A stretch of 64,000 nt of DNA from DUTS01 sp050951605 (GTDB lineage: Bacteria; Bacillota; Peptococcia; DRI-13; DTU073), in the NCBI GenBank assembly GCA_050951605.1, contig JBMNJJ010000003.1:1-64000 (forward strand), in the 5' to 3' direction. Positions 56,471-64,000 of the stretch are shown in pieces (within the stretch, counting starts at the first letter, position 1; every line of letters begins with the position of its first letter). A program made the translations under genes and the position numbers. The notes under the pieces are model-generated. The model was not told the DNA's origin and did not search any database. It saw only the letters and a list, made by a program, of their open reading frames with translations.

Positions 56471-57867
56471 TTAAGCACCTCTTACTGATTTGAGGAACTG
56501 TGAGGCCCAGGTCTTTTTACCGATATTCAAAATAGTTATATTACCAATAGTTTCATGTGACGCAGACAGTTTTCTTTTTTTCAATATTTCCTGATCAACC
56601 TTTATTGCTCTTGCTTCATTAATTACTCGCTTTTTTTCTTTCTATAAACAAATCATAAATTTCCCCACCGTTTGCTACAAAAACCCTTAATCTCGCCATC
56701 TGGTCCACGCCTGTTTTACACCAGCCCAAAGGCCTTGAACTCAATCGTGATGATAGTATATGGCTCACGTGACCCTCTGCACTGCAGCCGACATAATCTG
56801 CCTCATACTGGTTCCTTATTCCTTGCCAATTGCCTAGTATATACTTTCTTGCCTCCCGTACTGACTTTTTCTTTGTCTCTGTTTCGGTTGTACTAATGAT
56901 TATTTTAAATAGCTCTTTTACGCTTTTTCTATCACCGTTATTTATGTAATTCCACATGATTGGTGTGGTATATCCCATATGGGCTGTTGCCTGTGTCACA
57001 TACTTGGATAGATGATAGCGATCCAATACGTAGATGCTTCCCTTTATCCAACTTACCCCATTCTTTATCCAGGGTGCACCGTCCCCTGAAAGGTATATCT
57101 TTTCAATCGAATCCATATCATAGGCTTGGTCTATATAATCTGCAACCTCAATCCACAATTCATCACTATTATTATATACACCACTAAAATACCTTGCATT
57201 TATTAGCTTCCAGCGGTCTTTTCCTACTTTCTTTTTACCTTCATGTACATACACTAATTTGGGTTCTATGTGTCCCCCATTCTGCAATGACTACATGGTC
57301 TTCATCCGCTTCTATGTAGAGTGTTTTAACAGCCTTTTTCTCTTGTTTAACCTCCACGGCATCATTTTCTATACCACCAAGCTCGCGAATACTGTTCATA
57401 ACCGTCTGTGACCGGTAAGACTTACCGCGTCAGCGGCTTTTTCTCCACTTCTGCTATAAGGCATGAAAACGGCTTCTTCTATCAGCCTAGTCTTTAATGA
57501 AGCGTCTAAGCTTATCATGAGCAGATATCCCCACCGCCTCATCTGACAAATAGCTATATTCCCCGGTCTTTTTGTTCTCATAATATGTTCTCTTATATTT
57601 AACTTCTCCAAATATTGTTGCTAAGAGTCTTTTTATCATCCTTGCTTTTTACTGTCCAGTTACAGCTTTCTCGCTTTGCTGTTTCTATACACTTCATCCA
57701 TTGTTTCCAAAGCCTCTAGCTACTAATTTTACCCCAACCTCATCTAATGTTTCCTTAGTGGCTAGGATAAATTCAGAAATATCTCCTCGTTCACATATTA
57801 AGTTCCTTAATTCTTTTTCATAACTATTACTGATTTTCTCAATGATTTCATGTATAATTAATTCCAT
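56471..57867 (-). pseudogene. ISLre2-family transposase, several frameshifts
   Basis: Pieces in different frames line up along one full transposase. The N-terminus MELIIHEIIEKISNSYEKEL starts at 57867. The middle segment is RLIEEAVFMPYSRSGEKA. The catalytic-region block has YLSGDGAPWIK, YVLDRYHLSKYV and GCSAEGHVSHILSSRLSS. The C-terminus WASQFLKSVRGA ends at 56471. Frame breaks occur near 57690, 57590, 57405, 57275 and 56637. All segments are well conserved, so either it died recently or single-base sequence errors broke it. Confidence 0.88.
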
Positions 57868-57960
57868 AAGAGCATCTCCCTTTCTGTGGTTTCTTGTGGT
57901 TCTTGACCAATTACATGATATCACAGGGGAGATACTCTTGTTTTTTATTTCTTAATTTTT

Positions 57961-57979
57961 CCCCAAAGTAATTTTACAC
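57961..57979. repeat. Right terminal inverted repeat of the ISLre2 element
   Basis: CCCCAAAGTAATTTTACAC is the complement-side partner of 56413-56430. Confidence 0.8.
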
Positions 57980-58180
57980 TATGCACATTTTTATTTTCCG
58001 TATTCGAAAAGACGTTTCTGAATACCCATTAAACAATAGCCCAGCCAAAAAAATCTAGAATATCCTACAGACTAATTTTAAGCGGGCTATATATACTTCC
58101 CATCCTATTAATAATATACCTGCCCCAAATTGACTCAAGCAAGTCAAGAACCAGCCCCAACTTGCAAAACTTATATTTTG

Positions 58181-58615
58181 TTATGAAATTGCATTTAATA
58201 TTTTTAACTTAATACTTTCATTTTCAATATCATAATTAAACATACTCGCAATAATTTCTCTTAATAACTCTTTACTGATTTTCCCTGCTGCAACATGATA
58301 ACTAATATTCTCCATTAGTTTCATAAACTCAGATGCTAAAAATACATACCCATTTAAAAGAAGAAATTGTGTACACAAAGATAATGCTATTCTTTTATTT
58401 CCATCTATAAAACAATGAAATTTACAACTTCCCCAGAAAAGATGCGTTAGCTTATCTATGAACTCAGGGTAATAATCGTCATTTTGTATATGCGCTAATA
58501 CACTACCCAATTGCTCGACATCTCTATAACCTAATGTTCCACCACCACTTTTCTCAATTGTTAACCTATGAGTTTCAATAGCTTGTTCTAAGGTAATATA
58601 AATTATATCTTCCAT
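58181..58615 (-). CDS. Fic/Doc family toxin-like protein (death-on-curing type)
   Basis: 144 residues with the Fic core KFHCFIDGNKRIALSLC, close to HxFxDGNxR/K, with Cys in place of the usual Pro. N-terminal GYRDVEQLGSVLAHIQ is the Doc-type start. Such proteins transfer a phosphate or AMP to targets such as EF-Tu. Its ATG overlaps the stop of the upstream gene (TAATG), a toxin-antitoxin style coupling. The partner gene is frameshifted in this sequence while the toxin frame is intact. Confidence 0.88.
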   Translation of the reverse strand: MEDIIYITLEQAIETHRLTIEKSGGGTLGYRDVEQLGSVLAHIQNDDYYPEFIDKLTHLFWGSCKFHCFIDGNKRIALSLCTQFLLLNGYVFLASEFMKLMENISYHVAAGKISKELLREIIASMFNYDIENESIKLKILNAIS

Positions 58616-59645
58616 TATTCCCGCTCCCTCAAGCGCTTTAGAACATCCTTAGCCTCATCTAATCTCTCCGATAATTCTTTACTTTTCTCACCTAAAAAGC
58701 GTTCAAATTCTTCAGCTTTCAATGGCTTTACATATTCTTTAAGTTTTAAATGCAATGCATCTCTAAAAGCTAAATCTCTACTTGCCATTTTAACCCTTGC
58801 TTTATCTATCAAAGGTTTCCAATGAGGTAAACTTTCAAAATTATTTAAAAATTGTATCTACGTTCCCAGGAACTCAACATACGTCCTTCTTTTTCCGATT
58901 CTTTCTTAATAAACTCTCCTAATCCACATTCATAAGATGCAATTAAATCTAGCACCTCGGAATAAAGCGTATCTCTTACTTTATCGCGCTTATTTAATTT
59001 TAATATTTCCCGATATTCATGAGCCTTCTCTTTAAAGATACTTTGATAAATTTTATTGGTATATAAGGGATATTTAAAATTGCCCATATCAACATAATTT
59101 TTTAATGCATCAGTAAAAACTTTCCGATAATTTTCTTCCTCAAAAAATGAATTTAAAAAATCTTCATCTCTTTGATTAATATATTTAGTTGAACCACCAG
59201 TCTTTTTATTGATTACATCTATTACAATATCAAGAATAGCTTGCCTTAATAATTTCGCTCTTTCACTCTCATCTAAAAGCATCCCTACATTTAAAAATGC
59301 TTTAAAATCAAAGACCCCCAATTGCGATGTACTCCTACCGACATTAATGTCGGTAGGCTCTTGCTTTTTTATCTCTAAGATAAAGCTTCGCAAGCGTTTT
59401 CCTCGTAAAACCTCATAACCATTTTTACCCAATTCAGATCCATTTTGCTCAAGAACCCTCTCTATAGTTCTTACATCAACTTCATAAAACCCTGCTAATT
59501 GTTCTTTTGTAAACCGATATGAACCTTCAAAAAGAATTCCTTTTATATGCGTTGCCTTCTCGATTTCATACAACGCATAAGTATTATTTAATATATTCTG
59601 CCTATCAACCCTAGAATTAGTTAAATCTTTAATATTCTTTTTAAT
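58615..59645 (-). CDS. Putative DNA-binding partner/antitoxin of the Fic protein, frameshifted
   Basis: A long frame to 58845 (GSYRFTKEQLAGFYEVDVRT looks like a helix-turn-helix, then DFKAFLNVGMLLDESERAKL) stops at RYNF. The neighbouring frame then gives LNNFESLPHWKPLIDKARVKM and ends LKRLRERE at 58615. A one-base change in the A5 run at 58847-58851 would join them into about 340 residues. At the 5' end, NSRVDRQNILNNTYALYEIE is also open, and an ATG at 59645 with AAGGTG upstream is out of frame, a second break. The family commonly precedes Fic/Doc genes. Confidence 0.7.
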
Positions 59646-59747
59646 GCATTTTTACACCTTCTTCCAAATCTCTCTTAAACCTATTTTTAATTTTATCTTA
59701 TAATAAATATTATACAAAACTTCAGTAAGTTCCTTTTTTCGAAGCCA

Positions 59748-59930
59748 TTAGGTCCACCCTAATAAAGCAATCCGGATTTCGGTCGATGCCTTTGTTAAGA
59801 TATAGTTCCAAGCATTAAGAAGCTTTTTTTCACTTCTGTCAGCTAATTTGCCAAGAGCAGTCCTTGCCTCATCCACTCTGCCAACCGCTCTTTTTAGAAG
59901 CATGTCATCCATCCCATTAGGTTCCGTCAT
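59748..59930 (-). CDS. Small hypothetical protein
   Basis: 60 residues, helical and charged (VGRVDEARTALGKLADRSEK). AGGAATAGG lies upstream, and the gene begins 8 bp after the preceding small ORF ends. I recognise no family. It may be a remnant of an accessory-region gene. Confidence 0.45.
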   Translation of the reverse strand: MTEPNGMDDMLLKRAVGRVDEARTALGKLADRSEKKLLNAWNYILTKASTEIRIALLGWT

Positions 59931-59938
59931 GTTTTAGC

Positions 59939-60127
59939 CTATTCCTGTGGATAAAAAACCTCGATACTTTCATCCAATGTTTCATCGGGGTTTTCCAGTA
60001 TAAGCCAATATTTTAAAAAGTCCATGAACTCTGCCGTAATCATTGCTATGTGTTTCAACAACGTCATCTGCATTGTTAAGATCAATGGGTGTGGATCGAT
60101 ATTGGGTACCAAAAATACGATTAACAT
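59939..60127 (-). CDS. Small hypothetical protein
   Basis: 62 residues from the ATG at 60127, with AGGAG 8 bases upstream. The ORF also opens at a GTG at 60133, too close to the AGGAG. The sequence DFLKYWLILENPDETLDESI looks like genuine protein with an acidic C-terminus. No family recognised. It is probably coexpressed with the next small ORF. Confidence 0.45.
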   Translation of the reverse strand: MLIVFLVPNIDPHPLILTMQMTLLKHIAMITAEFMDFLKYWLILENPDETLDESIEVFYPQE

Positions 60128-60172
60128 TTCCACCGCTCCTGGTCATCTTTACTTAAAACAGTAACTTTCATT
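60122..60172 (-). CDS. Possible 16-residue leader ORF
   Basis: AAAGGAG, 7 bases, then ATG opens MKVTVLSKDDQERWKC, whose stop overlaps the next ORF's start region. The strong ribosome-binding site is what supports it. It could be a coupling leader or the start of a longer protein cut by a frameshift. Confidence 0.3.
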
Positions 60173-60738
60173 CATAATCTCCTTTATTAACGTATTCCTC
60201 TAACCATATTATACCCACGCATATATAGGCCACTCAATTGCGAAAAATTTAATTCTAAATAATTAATATTTTTCCCGACAGACAGAATTCAAAAGGAACA
60301 CATTTTCTTACTACTATACCCTTTTCTCTACTATTAAAATTAACAATCTCCCCCACGCTTTAAAAATATTTCCATAACTACTTTTATTATTATACACTAT
60401 TGTTCAAAAAAGGATATTGAAACCGGTCAAACAATCACACTATTTGCTGAAATTATTCCGCACAATACAAAATCTCTGTATAATTACGAACAAAAAACCG
60501 CTATCCAACTTTACGTCTTACAGCGGCATTTAAATTAAGAATAATTTTCCTTTTGTTAACCATTCGGGGCAGTTTTTCATATCCACCATTGTTCCCAAAA
60601 AACTTCACTTATTTTACACCTATTGTTTCCTACCCATTTATATCAGGTAATGTAGCAAGAAAGATTAGTTTATTATTACCATCAAAAAAATAAGGCAGTT
60701 GATTATCAATTTTTTATTACGAATAACTTGCTTTAAAA
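60173..60738. other. AT-rich intergenic stretch without recognisable genes
   Basis: About 570 bp with stops in all frames. I see only a weak pairing (ACCGCT..AGCGGC near 60498-60525) and A/T runs. It separates the accessory small ORFs from the rhamnose genes and could hold the former's promoter; no convincing -35/-10 pair was found. Confidence 0.6.
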
Positions 60739-61585
60739 CTAACACAATTCACTTAAATACCTTTGTAAAGCATCTTGCCAATTAGGGAGTTCGTCGAATC
60801 CCTCTAACTTCAAACTTTTCTTTGATAAACGTGAGTTTTTTAGGTCTAGCTGCTCTAGTAGTTAAATACTCTTCTGTTTTTACAGGATTCACAACTACAT
60901 TCAAGCCTGCTATTTTAAATATTTCGCACGCAAATTCATACCAACTGCAATATCCCTCATTTGTGGCATGATATGTACCATATTTTTCTGTAAGCATCAT
61001 CTTGGATATCAACTCCGCAAGGTCAGGAGTATATGTCGGCGAGCCAACTTGGTCAGAAATTACCCGTAACTGATTTCCTTTTTCTCCAAGTCTCAACATT
61101 GTCTTAACAAAGTTATTCCCATTTAAGCCAAACACCCAGGATACTCTAATTATAAAAGCCTTGTCCAATAACCTTTGAACCTCTAATTCACCTTCATACT
61201 TAGTACGACCATAATAGTTTATTGGATTAGGCTTATCCGTGACTTCAAAAGGTCGTTCGCCTTCTCCGTCAAAAACATAATCAGTACTGATATATACCAT
61301 TTTTGCATTAATATCTGCACAAGCCTGTGCTACATATCTTGTCCCCAGTACATTTACTTTATAGCATAACTCTCTTTCTTCTTCAGCCTTATCAACAGCT
61401 GTATAAGCAGCACAATGTACAACTACATCCGGACTATATTTTTTAATAAATCCTTTTATTGCTAACTCATTCGTTAAATCAAACTCTCTCCTACTAGTAC
61501 CCAAGCATTCAATATTAAGACGTTGAAGTCTTTGAACAACATCATATCCAAGCTGCCCATTAGCTCCTGTTACAAGAACTCTCAT
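60739..61585 (-). CDS. rmlD: dTDP-4-dehydrorhamnose reductase RmlD, one frameshift
   Basis: From the ATG at 61585 (GGTGAT upstream) the protein starts RVLVTGANGQLGYDVVQRL and has YISTDYVFDGEGERPFEV, YGRTKYEGE and FIIRVSWVFGLNGNNFVKT, all RmlD. The frame stops at VRGIRRTP. Removing one C from the run at 60800-60802 restores GFDELPNWQDALQRYLSEL to a stop at 60739, giving 281 residues. RmlD performs the last step to dTDP-L-rhamnose. Confidence 0.92.
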
Positions 61586-61627
61586 GCATATCACCATAAT
61601 TTCTATTTTCAAAAACTATATTTCTAA

Positions 61628-62660
61628 CTAGCCATTTCCTTTTTTCTTACTATATATTTTTTCGTAGTAATTCTTGTATTCCCCATTAATAATATTTTCC
61701 CACCACTGTCTATTCTCCAAATACCATTTAATTGTCAATTTAATCCCTTCATTAAATTCAATCTTTGGTTGCCAACCCAATTCTCTTTTTATTTTAAATG
61801 GATCAATAGCATAACGTAAATCATGCCCAGGTCTATCTGTTACATACGAAATAAGTGATTCTGGTTTACCTAATTCACTTAAAATTGTTTTTTACAACTT
61901 CTAAATTAGATCTTTCATTATGCCCTCCTACATTATACACTTCACCTACTGTCCCTTTATGAATAATTAAATCAATTGCCGAACAATGATCATCAACATG
62001 CAACCAGTCTCTAACATTTTCACCCTTACCATATATAGGGAGTTTTTGTTCATCTAAAGCTTTTATAATCATTAAGGGAATTAGTTTTTCCGGGAATTGA
62101 AATGGACCATAATTATTAGAACACCTAGATATCGTTATTGGTAAATTAAATGTTCTATAATATGATAAAACTAAAAGATCCGCCGCTGCTTTTGAAGCAG
62201 AGTAAGGTGAAGAGGTCTGAATAGGAGTCTTTTCCGTAAAAAACAAATCAAGTTTATCAAGCGGAAGGTCTCCATAAACCTCATCTGTTGAAACTTGATG
62301 AAATCTTTTTATCCCATATTTTCTACAAGCATCCATTAATACTTGAGTCCCAATAATATTTGTTTTAAGAAAAATTTCCGGATCCTCTATAGAACGATCT
62401 ACATGAGATTCCGCTGCAAAATTCACAACAATATCGAATTGTTCTTCCTCAAAAAGTTCTAATATAAAGTCCCTATCAACTATATCTCCTTTAACAAACC
62501 TAAAATTAGGATTATCCATTACTTCTTTTAATGTTTCAAGATTCCCCGCATAAGTCAAAAGGTCTAAGCAAACAATTCTATAATCAGGATATTTATCTAA
62601 CATATAAAATATGAAATTACTCCCAATAAATCCCGCTCCACCAGTAACTAATATATTCAA
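61628..62660 (-). CDS. rmlB: dTDP-glucose 4,6-dehydratase RmlB, one frameshift
   Basis: Starts NILVTGGAGFIGSNFIFYML, with NFAAESHVDRSIEDPEIF, STDEVYGDLP and SPYSASKAAADLLVLSYYRT (catalytic Tyr-x3-Lys). The frame breaks in a run of six T at 61888-61893. With five, it continues as ILSELGKPESLISYVTDRPG and ends SKKKGNG at 61628, 343 residues in all, the normal length. It converts dTDP-glucose to the 4-keto-6-deoxy intermediate. Confidence 0.93.
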
Positions 62661-62678
62661 TTTAATCCTCCTCCAGTT

Positions 62679-63231
62679 TTAATATTTAAAATTACAATCA
62701 CTATCCCTCAATAAGGGAGCTTTTAAATCTTTTTCTGAAAGAATTGGCTTTCCTATGCCCCAAGCAACTCCTATTTCCGGGTCATCAAAGCGAATACTCC
62801 TATCACATTCCGGTGCATAATACTCATCTACCTTATATTGTACTTCAACATCATCTAAAAGTGTTAGAAAGCCATGCGCAAATCCTTTAGGAATTAAAAT
62901 CTGCTTCTTGTTTTCTTCCGAAAGTTCTACCGCCACCCACTGTTTATATGTAGGAGACCCCTGTCTAATATCTACGGCAACATCAAGAATTTTTCCTCTT
63001 AGGCACCTTACCAGCTTAGTTTGTGGCTTAGGATTAACTTGAAAATGCAAACCCCTTAAAGTACCTTTCTTCGCTGATAAAGAATGATTGTCTTGTACAA
63101 AATTTATCTCAATCCCCTGTTGTTTGGAACTTTAATCTCGAATATGACTCCATAAACCAACCTCTGTGATCTCCATACACCTTAGGTTCTATTATATACA
63201 CACCTTCAATTTTCGTCTTAACTATTCGCAA
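62679..63231 (-). CDS. rmlC: dTDP-4-dehydrorhamnose 3,5-epimerase RmlC, one frameshift
   Basis: The downstream part has HFQVNPKPQTKLVRCLRGKI (catalytic His region) and IPKGFAHGFLTLLDDVEVQY. The start (GVYIIEPKVYGDHRGWFMES) is in another frame from a TTG at 63231 with GGAG upstream. One extra C in the CCCC at 63114-63117 separates the two. Corrected length is 183 residues, normal for RmlC. It epimerises carbons 3 and 5. Confidence 0.92.
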
Positions 63232-63249
63232 AACAATCACTCCAATTAT

Positions 63250-64000
63250 CTAATATCTGATTTGACCCTCAGCTACTCGCCTTAGATGATTACCATACGG
63301 TGATTTGCCATATTTATTTGCCGATTCTAAAAGTTGTTTTCTATTTATCCATTTATGGTTAAAAGCAATTTCTTCAAGGAGCCGCAATCTTTATCCCTTG
63401 CCTTTTTTCAATTATTCTGACAAACTCTGCTGCATCAACAAGAGTATCCATAGTACCTGTATCAAGCCAAGCAAAGCCTCTTCCTAAAAGCTTTACATCT
63501 AGATCTCCTTGTTCCAAATAAATCCTATTTAAATCAGTGATTTCTAATTCTCCCCTTGCACTTAGGTGTCAATGATTTAGCATATTCAACTACTCTATGA
63601 TCATAAAAATATAGTCCCGTCACTGCATAATTTGATTTAGGTTTAGTCGGCTTTTCTTCTATTGAAAGCACTCTTCCTTCATTATCAAATTCTACTACCC
63701 CAAACCTTTCCGGGTCATCAACATAATATCCAAAAACAGTAGCTCTACCTTTATTTGCAACTGCTTCTCTTAATATTTTCCCTAAGTTATTTCCATAAAA
63801 AATATTATCTCCTAAAATTAATACACAATCATCATTTACCAATAAAATCTTCTCCAATAATAAAAGCTTGAGCTAGTCCATCTGGAGAGGGTTTGTTCTG
63901 CATAAGAAAGCTTAATTCCAAATTGACTACCATCTCCTAAAAGTTTTTTAAAATTAGGTAAATCAATTGGTGTTGAAATAATTAATATATCCCGAATACC
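63250..64000 (-). CDS. rmlA: Glucose-1-phosphate thymidylyltransferase RmlA, partial and multiply frameshifted
   Basis: The 5' end lies beyond the window. Readable pieces are GIRDILIISTPIDLPNF, LILGDNIFYGNNLGKIL, NYAVTGLYFYDHRVVEYAKS, GRGFAWLDTGTMDTLVDAAE and GKSPYGNHLRRVAEGQIRY at the end. They lie in shifting frames. Removing one base at each of 63892-63894, 63835-63837, 63562-63563 and 63378-63379 joins them into one continuous RmlA. It makes dTDP-glucose, the first step of the rmlACBD pathway. Confidence 0.9.

Larger units (their letters stand above)
56413..57979 (-). mobile_element. ISLre2-family insertion sequence, about 1.57 kb
   Basis: It is bounded by 18-19-bp imperfect inverted repeats, GTGTCAAGTTACTTTGGG (56413-56430) and the complement of GTGTAAAATTACTTTGGGG (57961-57979). 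It encloses a single UPF0236/ISLre2-type transposase reading leftward. The size is normal for the family. I could not see a target-site duplication in the flanks. It separates the exported-protein genes from the Fic/Doc locus. Confidence 0.85.

Noticed and set aside
1..64000. tRNA, rRNA, CRISPR arrays, riboswitch leaders
   Set aside because: No tandem short repeats with spacers and no recognisable RNA-gene sequences were seen in the intergenic regions, most of which are short.

Overview
The window looks like low-GC DNA from a motile, anaerobic-type member of the Firmicutes, probably class Clostridia near the Peptococcaceae. This placement is an inference. It rests on CodY, a FlgM/FlgN/FlgK/FlgL block with the YvyF-type zinc protein, a DegS-like kinase, a Tad pilus locus without any secretin (as expected for one membrane), CsaB and a stand-alone pyruvate carboxylase B subunit. 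Nearly every gene is on the minus strand; the only confident plus-strand gene is a cardiolipin synthase. I found no tRNA, rRNA, CRISPR array or riboswitch.

Layout. 1-4.5 kb: flagellar genes flgM-flgN-flgK-flgL (flgL cut by the left edge), a yvyF-like gene and comF. 4.6-5.2 kb: a perfect 219-bp tandem duplication in the 3' region of codY, with a diverged fragment of the same element at 24.1 kb. 5.2-13.9 kb: codY, a DUF192 gene and a complete monoderm Tad/Flp pilus operon (flp, prepilin peptidase, tadE, tadG-like, cpaB, cpaE, tadA, tadB, tadC). 14-15.9 kb: a DegS/DegU-type two-component pair (the regulator is frameshifted) just upstream of flp. Three evenly spaced TAGTCCTA octamers lie between it and flp. 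16-22.3 kb: pyruvate/oxaloacetate carboxyltransferase subunit, then a TetR-controlled RND efflux operon with a clear promoter and operator. 22.5-24 kb: cardiolipin synthase.

24-35 kb holds envelope genes: an SH3 protein, a WecA/TagO-type initiating transferase, fabZ, then murJ-csaB-DUF5693 and two paralogous exported FAD oxidoreductases. 35-53.6 kb is a capsule/exopolysaccharide cluster: membrane 4,6-dehydratase, an unfamiliar HExxH membrane protein, a second MurJ-type flippase, GalU, Ugd, UDP-glucuronate decarboxylase, GalE, an initiating sugar transferase, a Wzy/O-antigen-ligase-like polymerase with repeats, a bi-domain oxidoreductase, a heparinase-like protein, a WecC-type dehydrogenase and a GT4 transferase. 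Together these can make UDP-glucose, UDP-glucuronate, UDP-xylose, UDP-galactose and a ManNAcA-type sugar. Two pathways for starting a lipid-linked glycan are visible.

53.6-64 kb is disturbed: a split CARDB-type gene, a copper-amine-oxidase-N protein, an ISLre2-family element with a multiply frameshifted transposase, a Fic/Doc toxin with a frameshifted partner gene, small unknown ORFs, and dTDP-rhamnose genes rmlA-rmlC-rmlB-rmlD. Each rml gene is interrupted by one-base insertions whose removal restores a full conserved protein. The pattern looks more like residual sequencing error than old gene decay, but the sequence alone cannot settle it.
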